Shown here one piece after another: positions 10,981 through 25,339 of a stretch of DNA of 64,000 nt. Below the pieces are notes generated by a model. It searched no databases. It worked only from the letters and a program-made list of their open reading frames with translations, and was not told where the DNA came from. How positions within the stretch are numbered: the first letter of the stretch is position 1; each line of letters begins with the position of its first letter. This DNA is from Hypomesus transpacificus. Lineage: Eukaryota > Chordata > Actinopteri > Osmeriformes > Osmeridae. Location: positions 3,323,971 to 3,387,970 of the forward strand of contig NC_061063.1 of NCBI RefSeq assembly GCF_021917145.1, read 5' to 3'. Position numbers and translations under genes: made by a program.

Positions 10981-11990
10981 AGGGTAGTATCACTTTATCT
11001 TAAATGAAGGACATGCTTTTTAACCTTTGTCTTTTCTACAGAAGCCATACTTGAGAAATCTCCAGTTGTTGAGATATCCTTGAAGCCTTTGGTCAAGTCG
11101 ACTGTTTTTCTGCTATTGATTAATGGTCGAGTCATTCAGATCACCAAATTCATTTAATTGTCCTCAATTTGTCAAGTCATCGTACTCAACATTTCTACCA
11201 AGTGTGTACTTTGATGATTAACAATCAAATTTGAATCGAATTGTTATCATAATCAAATCCCTGATGCGCATTGTTGACAGTAAACTAAAGGTTGAGTTAC
11301 AACGCCCTCTAGTGAGTCACCTACTACTACTAAAATGCTGTTGCACACGTCATGCAAACATGCATGTGCATCTGATGCATAAACTTCTTTACATTTTTTA
11401 TTGTGTATTACATCTTTGGGTCTTGTGACAGCCAAAATAAAATATATACTGTTATTTTAATTCAATAATACAGTCTAATCATTTTAAATTGTAATAAATT
11501 AATTATTGTATTTCCTGATTGTATAGTATGGTAAAATGTGTAGTTATAATTCCTCAAACATTTTCAGTAGCAACTGTAACATAGTTTTGAGCTAAATTCC
11601 CTCACACAGTGTGTTGTAAGGTGAACTGTATAGAAGCACCTGTTGTAACAGAACAGCAAGGAAGATTACTTCTGGCCCACCTTGAGTGTGCAATAGCCCC
11701 AGAGTCGCTCTGTCATCCAGTCAGATTAGCCACTCACCTACCCAGCCCAGATTATTCTACTTTGACAGGCCTAATCCCCACGTGCCAAGCAAGAAGGCCA
11801 CATCACGTCTCACCATGGAGGCACGACTTAATCCCAATCTGAGAGACAGATAGACTAGTTGGCACAGTCCACTTGGATTATCGATGACAATGACCCTGAG
11901 GAGTGTGGTAGACCTTACCCCAAATAGAGGAGAGAAAAAAGAATTTGAGAACCATAAAAATACACGTAAAAAGTAAAATACCAGCGATGT
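10981..11990. other. Unique flank between array and GRB10 3' end
   Basis: AT-rich sequence without recognised genes, starting where similarity to the tandem unit ends. I see no RNA gene or coding exon. Confidence 0.5.
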
Positions 11991-12005
11991 ATAGCAATGT
12001 TGTCT

Positions 12006-12011
12006 TTTATT
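12006..12011 (-). terminator. grb10: Candidate GRB10 poly(A) signal
   Basis: TTTATT on the plus strand reads AATAAA on the minus strand, about 3.8 kb past the GRB10 stop. A further one occurs near 11398. GRB10 messages have long 3' UTRs, so the position is plausible but unproven. Confidence 0.35.
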
Positions 12012-15000
12012 CTGATTTCCAATAAACAGAGAATATATCAGTCCCTTATTTGTACAAAAATACCTGAACAGGATACAATAGAAGATCCATAAGCCATTCA
12101 GACATTTACATAATGAAGCAAAGCACACTATGAACACAGGGGTTGGTCTTGCCAAAACGGATAAATGTCGTTTCTACTGTATCACTCCCTGAAATAGGCC
12201 CTCTTTTCAAACAATGCTTTCGAGTGGCCCAATTCTCACTCGAGAATAATCCTTGCAACTTGAAAGCTTCGCTCGCACCTTACATGCTAATAAAACAGTT
12301 GTGAACGAGTACAAGTTGTGTGTGCAAACCTCAATTCAGGATGTATTCCAGTATGTTTTGATGGATCATCACAGCTGCTGTGATTTAACTAAAGGACGGG
12401 CGCCACCCTAGGTTGGTTGGCTTGGTGCTGTGGCCTGTTAGCCAGAATAACGTCAAACACAGAAAATAGGCACCTGTTGCAATATTAGGCTTGTTTATAC
12501 CAGTATCAGAGTAAATGCAGAAACAACAAACCTCTTTTTGGTGGGCTACAACTGCACTACTGAATCAGAATGCAAAGCTAGCACTGAAAATGCTCGTTGA
12601 ATCCAACCATCTGAAACACCTTCCTCTACTCGTCCTCTGTGGTTCCTAGTCCAGGAGTGCACCGGACTTCAGACCTGTTTTCATAGGAACACCTTGCTTT
12701 ACATCGCACTGCCCAAAACCAGCATACACATGACATCTCACCAGGGTCCCAGTGATGAGGTGGTTAACCGGCCTGGTTTGAAAACAGTTACGGGGATTCA
12801 GAAGCTAAATCTGGATGGTTTGGGGCCAGAGAGAGAAGGCTCAGGTCACTCCTAAATGAATGAGGGTGATGAGCCAGATGTGGTCAACTCTTAAGGGTTA
12901 GATCAAGTCTCGGTCTCCACATTCTGAAAGCCTGTCAGCTTATATATTTGATTCACACTAAGATTTTTGACGCACGCCAAAAGTCCAGTTTTTGATCACT
13001 AAAAATCTGCTTAATTTAATACTGTATATATCATGTTATATTCTTTTTCTTTATATAAAAAGGTCATTTTGTGACAAAAAGAAAAAAACATACAATGAAG
13101 TCAATGGACACAATCAAATCATGGAAAAAAAAAGGACAAAATAAATCACTTCATTTTTAACGGAGTTACGAGTGACACCCCACACATAGTGATCTGTGAC
13201 CTAAATACAGTGTTAGATCTACAACGTTTCCATAGTTTCACATACTTAAAAATAGATATATACTGGATATCCATACGGTTGGACTTCTGTATAGGATTGC
13301 ATTATAACACAGTGATTAGGAGAGGAGGATGGGGTGAGAGAGACAGAGAGATAAAGAGGAAAAAAAGAGAAAACAGAGAGCAAGGATAGTGGTTTGAAGT
13401 CCTGAGTGACCCTTGTAGAAGCAGACCATGTTGAAAACTCAGGCTGACCCAGAAGGGCTTTTCCATCCTGACTCTGATCTGTCACCACTACCCAGACAGC
13501 ACACCTGTTTTCTCTGGTCTCAATCTGACTCCAATAACTAAAAGCAGAAGTCTAACCTAGCAATACATAGTAATACATGGTCTAACATCCCACCAGCACA
13601 TTCAACACAGAGTAATAATGTAGCTTACAGGCTGGACTCGGGGGTGAGGGGGGGGGTGTGGGGGGGGGGGGGGTGTGGGGTTGTTCAAGCTTCATCCAAT
13701 CCCTGGGGAGTCTGCGATGGCTGACTAAGGCCTGGTTGGTGGAGCACGGAGCAGGTGAGTATAAGGGTGGTCCTGATTGGTCTGTACGCGTATGGACTGT
13801 GGCATGTGCCACAGTGACGTTCCTTAAGGAGAGCTGTGCGGGCAGGTAGCCAACGGCCTGGCGCTCTAACCCTATTTACCGTCAATCTGGCAGGAGATGG
13901 GGAGGGGGGGTTTAAACCTGGCACGGGAGGGGGGAGGGGGGGTAAATCTGGTGAAAGCCTTGAGCAGGTATTATGTCACACGCCCTGCCTGGCCGCAATG
14001 CTCACACGCCAGCAAGAAGACTGGGAGGGCGGAGCGGGGAAGACTCCTCCTTGTGTCCTTCCATCCTTCCCCTACCTCCTTTCCTATGCTGGAGCACTAA
14101 ATCCTATGGTGGAAAATCGTCCTTCAGGACCACTGAATGCCTATGAAAGTTGTTGGCATTGGGGACTAAAGAGGAAAGGAGAAAGGGGGGCGGCTTAGAG
14201 GACCCTGGCGGTGCGGTCCCCTCTCTCCAATTTCTCAAATCTTTCGAAATGTCTGAAATGGGATCTGAAAGGATCAGAAATGTTTGAACTGTATGTGCAT
14301 TTGAACATAGCTTGGGTTTCACACACCACTCAAGGCTCAACTGATCACTTAAGGCGAGGAAGACTCACTGGTCCCTATCTGCTGCACAGTCAACTAAACC
14401 TATATCTTCAAGTCTTTGTTTGATTCAACATAAATACAAATAGAAAGATCGGGGGGAGAGCTCGTGCTAGTTTGTTTTGTCTGGCGCCGGGACAGTGGTC
14501 AGTTTTTACTCAAGGCCCAGTCATTGCATGCTCAACTCCAACCCTTCACAAAACATCAGTCACATCTCGAAACAACATCATCTACAATGTGCAAGTAGTG
14601 AGCTTCGAATTTACTTAAGGAATACTGAAGAACATTCATGAACAGCATAACTGATTGTGATAAACCAGACTTAAGAGTCCAAAATGTCTAGGTAGACAGC
14701 GACAATAATGCAGGGCTTTCTCCTGCACTCATCTCATCTCCTGGAATGTTCCAGCAGATTCCAGGGGATGCTTAGCTGGTATTTTTTCTTCTCTCTCTAT
14801 GGATGTTCTGATGAGGTCAGGCCGGCCTTTCTGCCAGGAACACAGAATGCCGTAGATGATGTTCCGCAAACGTTTCCAAAAGGGACAGCACGCACAAGTG
14901 TGACTCATCCTGTCCCATGCCACTGTAATCCAATCAGAACTCAGGGGAATTCTCACGTACCCTCTCTAAGAGATCGAGGGATGGGGGCCAGAGGGGAGGA

Positions 15001-15779
15001 AGAACGAGAGAGCGAAAAGAGGATGAGGAGCTTGTCAGCTTCATTCAGCTCAAGGGAAGAGGTGTCGGCTGTCGGCTCGGGAGTGCAAAACTAGTTCTGC
15101 ATTGAATCAACAGTTATTAAAACAGCATTAAAAGGTCATCAAGTAATCAACTCTGCAAGAGAAGAGGGCCACACCGTTCAAAAAAAAAAAAAAAAACATT
15201 CCTCTGTCCTTCTAGATTAAACCGGCCAAGAAAACAATCATGTTCTTGGCCGCGGTTTCGTTCTTTCCCCTCTGTTGTCGGTGGCCCTGTACTGTCTCTT
15301 GTGAGATGGGGTGGGATAGGAATGCGCACTGCTGAGTGACGGACAGGGCCGAATCCCCCCTCAGGCAAATGTCAGGCTTTGCTAGGAGATCCTGGTCAGC
15401 TTATCCAGACTGGACTGCACAGCTTGACAGAGGACGAGCATCGTCAGCAACGGCTGCCACCTCGAAGCCACGTTCATCCCTGATGTTGAACAAGGAAGTC
15501 GGGGGGGGGGGGGGGGGGGGGGCATGGTGCCACCCACCGGGGGGAGGAGTACGGTAAGGAGGGGGTGGGGGGGTGCACCAGAGCTTATTGGACACAAATG
15601 TTGAGTTTCAAGACAGGGGTAGGGGTGGGATGGGGGGTAGGGGGTTCTGGTGGTCCACTACAGACGCCAGCTGTGTCCAGCTGTGATGGACCGTGTGTCC
15701 GTCTCTCTGTTGGTCTGTGTGTGGTGGGAAGAAGAGAGGTGTAGGGGGGGGGGGGGCGGGGGGGTTCAGGGGTGAGAGG
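12012..15779 (-). other. grb10: Probable long 3' UTR of GRB10
   Basis: No convincing exon of another gene occurs between the GRB10 stop codon and the candidate poly(A) site. The stretch contains several long G or C runs, at 13646-13672, 15500-15522 and 15747-15760. The assignment as UTR rests on position only. Confidence 0.4.
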
Positions 15780-18700
15780 TCACAAGGCCACGGCGGTGCA
15801 GGGGTGTTTGAGCTTGCAGGGCAGCACTCCCCTGTTGAGCTGGTAGAACTCCACCAGGTGGATCAGGTCCGTGAACTTGGTGGCACCGTCGTCAAGGCTG
15901 AAGAACATCTGACCGTCTTCCTCGCACTGCGTGTGGGGGACGAGCAGAGGGAGACAACGACCGTGAGGAGAACGGGAAGAAGAAGGAGAAGAAGAGTGTG
16001 GGACACAACAGAGGAGGAGGACAGGGAAGACGGGCTGACGTACCGGCAGGATCTGGAAGTGTTTGATCTTTTGGTGATGGCACAGGGTGAGGACGAAGGC
16101 CTTGGGGTTACTCTGACTGTCCCGCAACAGGAACAGCCTGGCAGACGGAGGAACAGAAGCCATGAGTGACAATAGGACATTCTAGAACATGAACTGAATG
16201 GATGGCTGCATGGAGGCTAGGATGGAGGGAAGGATGGATGGGTGGAATGGACAGATGGATGAAGACAAGGATGGATGGATATATGGATGCATGGATGAAG
16301 GAATGGATGGGTGGATATATGGCTGGGTGGATGGACGGACAGTTGAAGGCAAGGATGGATGGATATATGGACGGATGATTATATGGGCGACTGGATGAAG
16401 GCAAACATGGGAAGGTTCCTACCCATCAACTTGGCCTTGCTGCATGATCATCTTGTGAGACTCCTCCCTCATGATGCGCCCATGGAACCATAGCTGTGTT
16501 CTGTGGATCACTGAGAGACACAACCATGTTGGAACATAGAATCCATGTTTAGTTTCACAAAACGATGTTCATTTCCACAACCGAGACATGTCTGGAGAAT
16601 GTGGACCAGAGAAGGCCCTACAGCACGACTAGTGTCCAGAACATGGCTGTACCTGTGCTGAGAGTGGAGGGGTGCAGAGGGCTAGGGCTTCCCAGGACAT
16701 TCATACGTTGACTTCGCTTCTGCGGGGTGGATGAGAAACAATACATTAGAAGTGAAACAAGCTCTTGATGCTGATGCAGAGAGGTGAGCTGAGAACTGCT
16801 TCTAGAACTTCGGTTCTACCACCATCCACCTGTCTCCTCACCACTCCTTTCTCTCCTTCTCGTTCCCTCCCTCTCATCCGTCCCTCTCAAGCATTTGTTA
16901 TAACATGTCATGCCGTTTTCTCTTTCTTCCTCCTCCTCCTCCAGGTCTCCCCCTCTTCCTCCCCCTCTCTCTCCTTCCTCCAGCCTCCTCCTCCTCACCC
17001 TCCAGGTTTGCCCCTCCTCCATGGCGGCGCTCTGGGCCTCCACTGGGTTGTCGATGACGCGGCCCGTCCGGCCGGAGAAGTCCATGGCCACCAGGGAGTT
17101 CTCCGACACGCTCCGCTGAGGAAAACAACAACAACCCCAGTCACCATCAGCCACAAGCACTCAGAACAGCCTGTCAAACACCCACACATAAACAGCGTGT
17201 GTGTTGCGTCGTATAACAATGAATCATTCTGTAAATGTTCCTACTCAATGACCCTAAAGGTGTTAAGTTAGGATGTTCTTTTGGCTGTAGAACACTGATT
17301 GTTTTAATCCAGTGGGCTCACAGTCTCAACCTGAATTTGTACAGTCCAAAGTGTCAAATATGTCTTAAACTTGACTAAATCCCCTTTTCACTGGAGTTGA
17401 AACTCCAAAAGGATTAAATGATCATTTCAGCAGCATATTACAAATCCTTCTGAAGCTAAATTGCTGCATAAAAGCTTGAGTGTAATAAAATTGAGGTATT
17501 TAGCGCATGAGGTCAAAACGGGTTGGTGATCTATTGAAGTCTAGGGTCAATAAACACATGGACCACAACTTTCACTGTAAACACACGCACTACAATTCCC
17601 CCTGTATTCACATGGACTACAATTCCCAGGTGTGTCACTATGACATAGAAGGGGATGATAGATCCTTACCACAGGAGCAGAGAAATGTGACAGTGGAGCT
17701 TTTCTCTGCTGGGGCACCTTGTAGTTCTGATACAGTAAGATGCCATACTGGAAAGACAGAACACACACACACATCCACATGAAGCCTTTTGTAGTGTACA
17801 AAGAAACTGGAATAGTTACCAGTCAGCTGTAACAGCTAAATGAGGATTGTAGGAGCATGTTCACTGAGGTAGTGCTATGCTTTAATACAAGAGCGTACTG
17901 TACCTTTAGCAGTCTGAACGCTGTCATCCAGCAGGTTCTACTCTGTTCATCTTCCGCGCACAGCATCTTCAGCTCCTTACAATCACTCCTCACTTTGCTG
18001 GGCTGTCGATCAAGCAAACCGACTAACATAAACACTTGGGAAATGACTACAATCGAGGTTTGGAGCTTCGGGTAACCTTCTGCCCCACACACAAATCTAT
18101 TCCGTCGCTACAATCCCCCCACACTCGACCTCTCCCCTCACTAACCCTCCAAGTCAATCCTGCCCAGTCACCCCTGCTAACCACCCCAGACAAGGCCAGT
18201 GTCTGTAAGTGTGTCTGTAAGTGTGTGTGTAAGTGTGTGCGTGTACCTACCTGTGAGTGTGCCTTTGAATACATGTGTGTGTACGTGAGTGTGTATACGT
18301 GCCTGTGTGTGTGTGTGTGTGTGGGGCCAGATTCCCTGGCCCTATCCTGGCTTATCCCACTGGGCTTATCCTGGATAACCAGGTGACCCTCTTGGGATAA
18401 CCCCCGGGGTGGGACAGGGTATCTGATCTGTCGCCTGCTGGGTGACCCAGGTGACCCCCCCCCCCCCCATGGCTTTGCAATGGATTCACTAAAAGCACAA
18501 GAAGTACTTTGGCCTTCTGTGCCCCGGTCAGAAGTTCAAGGCCTAAGTAGTGACATCCCAACCTGCACAAGTGCCAAGTAACAGATTGGAATGCATGTAA
18601 GGGCACACATGCCTGTTTGTAAGGAGTGGATACCATGCAGCGTGGCGTCTCCATGGTTCTTACCTTGATGCAGAACTGGAAGTCTGTTGGAGCATTGTGC

Positions 18701-19052
18701 AGCTTCCTGCCTGTGATGACGGTGAAGATGTTACTGTCCTCCAGGTCGGCTAGCAGCTGGAGATGTCTGGGCTCCTGGGCGGGAGACAACAAAGTCAGAG
18801 AGAGACGGAGAGAAAGACAAGAAAGAAAGAAAGAAAGAAGGCAAGAATGTTCTAGTACCTTGGATGTTCCTTTAGTGGAGTAGTAGAGGCCTGAGCGTCT
18901 CAGGAACATGTACAGCTTCTTCCAGGATTTCCGTCCAGGATCCTTCATGTAGAGATGGCCCTGGATCTCTGGACAGCTGCTGGAGTTCAGAAAGTTCTGG
19001 AAAGACCACGCCATAACGTTCCTTAAGCATTTATTGTGCCATGTATACATAT

Positions 19053-19084
<32 letters not shown>

Positions 19085-19456
19085 ACCTGTAAGAGCTGAG
19101 ACTGGGGGATAGAGCCATTGGATTCCTGACACCAAGCCACCATCTGCTCCGGAAAGAAGTTCTGGAGATCACATTGAGAGATAGAAGATAAATGGAAGAA
19201 AAAGGGGAAGAGAAAAGAAAAAGTGACAGTATAGTTTACTGCAAAGTGACAACAGGCAGCACTAATAATAGCGATAATCATTCGTTCGAGAGGGTTTACA
19301 TATCAATATGGACGCTTGCCACTGCTAGGACCGTGTGCATACAGAATGCTCGTGTGCACAAGCCATTTTTGTTATTTCTGTGTGCGCATGGATAACACAG
19401 GCAAGTATCATGCAATGAGAGGGCGAAAAACATTGAGAGAAAGTTGAGAGAGAGAC

Positions 19457-19517
<61 letters not shown>

Positions 19518-20018
19518 GAGACAGACAGTCAGAGATGTAGAAGATGCAGTATGATCTCATCCCCTGATGTAATCCCCTTAGCCAGACCCAGCAAGCAGGG
19601 CCACTCTGCTCCTCTTAGCAGGATTGACCAGCCGAGCCCCTCCAGCCTTTTTACTGGGACCATTATCATAACCATGATGTCACTCCCCCACTCTGACAGA
19701 CCTTAAATCACTTCAGCAGTGACGAGCCAGACCCACGCCTCTGCCCACGTCGCTCCAGCGCCACTGCTAACCGCTAGGCTAATGACAGGTAGCAGCACAG
19801 AGGTGCACCCTGGGCTAAGCCAAGTTATTCAACAGCCACCCGCGTCCATGCCAAAACGCTAACGCTAATAGAACTCCGGTCATAAATCCTGTGGTGCTAA
19901 AGCTTCTCTCAAAAGACCTAACCTACACTTGAAACGGTTGACTGAGATGAAAAAAGGTGACTCCCTCTGAGAAAACACTTGAGAGAAAGAAGCAGAAAGT
20001 GCTTGTGAGTAGGCTACA

Positions 20019-20060
<42 letters not shown>

Positions 20061-20621
20061 CGTGCAAGTGTGTGTGCAAGCAGAGGACACTTTCCGGAAC
20101 AGAGATTGAAGTGGACTCACCAGGGGGTTCCTGAAGAATTCATATTTGGCATAGTTCTTCCTGAAGAGGAATTTACTCTCACTACTCATAGAGGCCTGGA
20201 CCTGAACAACCAACTCATGGTCCTCCAGACATCTCTCTACAAGGAGCGAGAGAGAGAGGATGAGAAGGGGGGGAGGTGGCAAGATAGGCAGCATTAATCA
20301 TCATTTCATTTGCATTGCCATTCAGTTTTGTACACAGTGACCCCAATAACAAGAATAATAATAAGAGGTAAAGAAAGAGGTGGTACGAGAAAGAGAAACG
20401 GAGTGAGAGAGGATTGAGAGACAGAGAGTAGGAGGGAGGGAGGGAGGGAGTGGGCAGCATTGCAGGAGGATGATGTCATGTATTTAGCTGATTGCACAGA
20501 GCCAGGCCATAAGCAGCGATCCACAGAAGGACACAGAGCTGAACTTAGGGGACAACAAACGCAGCACAATGCCCCAGTGCTGCAATGTTGCACAATGGCT
20601 AGTTCTGAATTGTGTGTGTGT

Positions 20622-20652
<31 letters not shown>

Positions 20653-23600
20653 GGTGGACATTCTCTCCATTGAAGTTCTGCTCACATACTGTAATGCCAG
20701 TCCAGCTGATTAGAGACGAATACAGACAGGATGTTCTAGACCTGCATTAACACACACCAGAAGGCACGCTCTGTCTCTCCAGTCCAAGCATACACACATC
20801 CTCCCCCTCCCACACACACACACACACACACGTTAAATGATAGCTAGTGGGATTTAATGGTAACTCTCCTCCACAGAATAGTGTGCAGAGTCACGGCTGT
20901 AACCCAACACTCACAGTTTGCTAGAATGAGAGCTACTGTTCACAAAGTGGCCCAGCTCTCTGAAGGCTGGGAACAAGCTCACTGAGATGTGCGTGTGTCT
21001 GCGTGTGCGTTTGTGTTTGGGTGGGTGCCTGTGTGTGCGTTTGTGTGTGCATGTGCGGGGAATTTCCTGTGGAGCCATATGGAGAGAGCCGATTGGTCAA
21101 AAAGCCTAGGGGCTCGTCTGACGGGGCTCTGAGATTGGTTACTTGATGCTCTGGCATGACGCTGACACCCTGCCCCCTCTACACTTCTCGCTCCCTCCCC
21201 CCTCCCTTCCTCTCTCCCTCTCTAGCCCCCTCCATTTTTCTCCTCACCTCACATTCCTTTTCTTCAGCCAGTACACTTTTTCCAGAAAATGACGATCCAC
21301 TAGCTAGTTCCAGACAATCTTTCCACTCTCAAACATACATGTGAGAAAAGGCTGCTAGCTGAAAATAAATAGGATATGTGAAATATAGTAACTATCATGT
21401 CAAGAACGTGTAAAGAACAGCCGTGGACAGGGTGGGTGTATTGTGGGCCCTGTATGTCTAGGTGAGCAAACAAACTGACAGACAAAGCTGAGAAAGCATT
21501 GAAACACTAAGCCATATATACACTGTTGGACCCCCATCAACTGCCTCTTTTACTCTCTCTCTCTCAGTATCTCTCTCTCTCTTCTATAATAGACCACACA
21601 CAGCATGCAAAACACACACACGCAGCAAACACACACACACACGTCCATAGACGTACCGAGGCCAAGCAGTGGGTGGTGCTCCACCAGGCTCCAGCAGTTG
21701 TCGTCCAGACAGTGGCTCCTGTAGACCAGGAGCTGACACATGTCTCTGGAAGTCATGTCAGCAGGGATCTCCACCACCTTCCCTGCTCCATCCTCACTCC
21801 ACACCTTGACTATCTGAGGATCCCACACACACACAGAGACACACACAGAGACATGAGACACACACAGAGACACACACAGGGGTTTAGGTCATGGATACAG
21901 ACACTTAGAAAGGGCAGAATTGAATGTGCGTCAGTCCCAATGTGACAGTGACCAAGCTATCGAGCCCAGCCTAGTCCGTTCCAAACGAAAGCGGTTTGGA
22001 ACGGTTTGTGAACTGAAGAAAGTATGCATGGGAGATGAGAACAGGCCCCAGGGGCTGTGGTATCACCTCTCGAACGGACTCCTGTTCCATCATTCAGCCG
22101 TCTTTCACAAGGCCTCACAGCTTTCTGCTCCCGTGTACAGCTTGAGGAAACTTCACACCAAAGGCTACAGCTCCCCCCCCCCCCTCCCCCCCAACTGTGT
22201 CAAATCCTCTATGTTCCTTATAAGGTTCTTAACAACCTGTGTGGTAAACCATACATATTATCTCGACACTGTCTCCCTAAGAACTTTTCTCATAGTAGCA
22301 AATCGTTTTTGTAGTACTTTGCTTTCATAGTTGAGTTTTGTGTGAGAGCTTTGACTGGCTGTTGCCAAGTGTCTTTCGCCCCCTAAAACACACCGTGCAT
22401 GTGTACACACACATTTACCATTGTTCCCCAGCTCTAGTGCACCTAAGCCCTCAAATCTAAACACACACACACTCGCTGGAAAACGCACACCGTGAATCCC
22501 TCACCATATGCACCATACTAGCACACCGACATCCGCCCAAAAACCAGCAGAGGAGGACAAAACCAAAGGATCTCCCAACATACTTCTTCTTCTCCTCTCT
22601 ACCTTCCTTCCACAGAGTAAAGCCTGAATATGCGAGTGAGAGACAGAGAGAGCGTGAGTATGTGTGTGTGTTCTCCAATATCCTCTATCCACAGCAGGAA
22701 ATTCACTTCAAATTCCGTCGTCCAAGATAGCCTCCTCAACACATCAGCGAATCACAGGAACACAAGACGCCCAACCAGACCAAGTACTGGAAGGAAGCTG
22801 CAACACTACAGCAATGGAGGATGGCGAAAAACAAGGACAGAGCGGCCTAAAATAACACAAAACCAGAAACGTCATTACTCTCTCTCTCTTTCTCTCCGTC
22901 TCTGTCTCTCTATATCTCCGTCTCTTTGTCTCTCCCTCTCTCTACGGCAATGTTGAGCCTCCTTGCTCATGAGAAGAAAAAAGTATTTTGTAGTTTTATA
23001 TCTTGCATCGCAGAGTTGCTTGAGAACATTTAGTGAACCCTACAAATGGCGCAGTAACGTTTTCCCCTCTTCCTAGCTCTCTCTCTCTATATCTCAAACA
23101 CACACACACACAGTACATTATAGTCCCTACAAGCTTCCGTACTAATGCAGACAAAGAGGAAAAGTATTTTTATACCTATTAAGTCGCAACGTTCCTCCAA
23201 AAAGTTTAGAAACGAAGAATGAAATGTCTTTGTCTCAACCTTCTGCACAAGCACACACAGACAAGTGCACACACACACACACACACACACTAGCGAGCAC
23301 ACACAATCTTACCTCTACTGCCTGAAAGAGGCAACATTCTGGAGAGCAGGATGGCATTTTCACACTGAGCCACTCTCTCCGGTGGGACAGAGAGACACAG
23401 TGAGAGGAGGAGGGCGGGAGTGAGGGAGGGATAGAAAAGGAAACGAGAGAGGAAGTCAGGAAAAAGGGGGGAGAAGGAAAAAAAGGGCGGAGAGAACAAG
23501 AGAGGGAACGGGAGCAACGGATGACAAGAGAGCGAGAGACGGAGAGAGGGAGAGAGAGATAAAGAGAGAGGGAGGGAGGGAGAGACTACCCCTTCCTGCT

Positions 23601-24467
23601 GGGTAGGATAAAGACTGAGCTGTAAGTGCTGTGAGAGCACCTCTCCTCAACCACCCCCCTTTCCTCTCTCCTCGCAGCCTCGTCCAGTGGATTAGCGAAG
23701 GACTGAGTGACTGAGGAGACGTTACCTGTCACGTACCCTGCCTCCAACACACGGGCCGGCGAGCTGCGTTCACAGCCAAGCGTTGCCTAAACGCTACCAC
23801 TGTGTTGCCGGACCCCGCAGGTGGCGCACTTCCAAAAAGGAACGGGAGCGCCCCCCCCCCCCCCCTCTCTCGCACGACACACATCCACGGCACATCGGCG
23901 CACGCACGCAAAGACAGACCCAGTCACGCGTGTACTGACATTTTAAAGCTGCTACACGGTTTCAATTTTTCCCCTCACGAAAGAAAAAAAAGTCAATAGC
24001 CCTCTCAGTCTCTCCTCCTCTCCCCTCCGCTAGCCGCCCGCCCTCCCTCCCCCCAATCCCCCCCCCCTAGTTCCCCAGATGTATGTGAAATACAGAGTGT
24101 GTGTGTGTGTGGAGGAGGGGTGTTGAGAAGAGGGCTTCATGTGTAACATGTAACTAATCACCTCAGTAAAGCACCAACGCTCCTCAGCTCTCTGGAGTTA
24201 CAGATCACGTGTCAGGATGAGGGGGCTTACAGTGGGGGGGGGGGGGGGTGCATAGCTCAGCGATTTTTGTCCATCCTCCCGAGACGGGGGGGGGGGGGTG
24301 CAGAGGGAGAGAAGAGAGAGAAAGATAAACAACTGAGAGACAGAGAGACAGCAGAGAGAGAGACAGAGAGAGAGAGACAGCACAGAGAGAAACAGAGAGA
24401 CAGCACAGAGAGAAACAGAGAGACAGCAGAGAGACAGAAACAGAGAGCAGAGAGAGAGAGAGAGAAA

Positions 24468-24502
<35 letters not shown>

Positions 24503-24511
24503 AGAGAGAGA

Positions 24512-24578
<67 letters not shown>

Positions 24579-25298
24579 AGGAGGAATGTCAGTAATGTAA
24601 TACTGAGTCATAATCAGTCTCATGTGTGAGTGGCCAACCCAGCTGGCCCCTAATACAGACTGCATGAGAAATGTTAGCGCACACACATGTACGCACACAC
24701 ACACATGTACGCACACACACACACGTACGCACACACACTGTAGGAGAAATGTTTGCAATGGGAGCCAGCTCCAGCTCTTGCAGTGGGGTGAAGGGGCTTC
24801 AGTTTTTCTCGAAGTACTCGAGCTCCCTCAGAGAGGACAATAAAAGGCATGCCTCCCAGTCCGTGTATATGGGCCAGTGTTTGAGCCAAAGGGTGCACAT
24901 GCTGGGGGGAGGGGAGGGAGGGGGGGGGGGGGGGGGCGAGAGGGAGAGGACTGGGGGAGGGGTTGCAAGGTTGGCTTCAATCTGTCTCCTGTCACCTCAC
25001 TCATCACACAGTGTCAATGGCTAGAGTCTGCCTCCTACTCCCTCAACACCCCCCCCCCCCCCTTCCCCCATCTCATCTCCGCCGGCTCTCTCTGCCCTCC
25101 CCCGTCCCGTCTCTCCTCCTCCTGCCCTTGGTGGCTCTCCTTCCTCCGTACCACTCCCTGGTTTTTCTTTTGTCATTACAAATGTTTTGATATGAACCCC
25201 TCGACCCCCCCAGGTCTATAACTTGCTCTGCTTAACCTGTATAACGGCGCTCTCTCTTGCTCTCTCCTTAACGTTCCTCTGTCCCTGTCCCTCTCCCT

Positions 25299-25339
<41 letters not shown>

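Noticed and set aside
23313..23337. Possible alternative first exon of GRB10 (MLPLSGSR) with a GTAAG donor
   Set aside because: Its phase does not fit the RA-domain exon, so it cannot be a coding start; a UTR role cannot be excluded.
24198..24758. 186-aa Leu/Ser-rich frame
   Set aside because: It is translation of the (GA)n/(TC)n tract.
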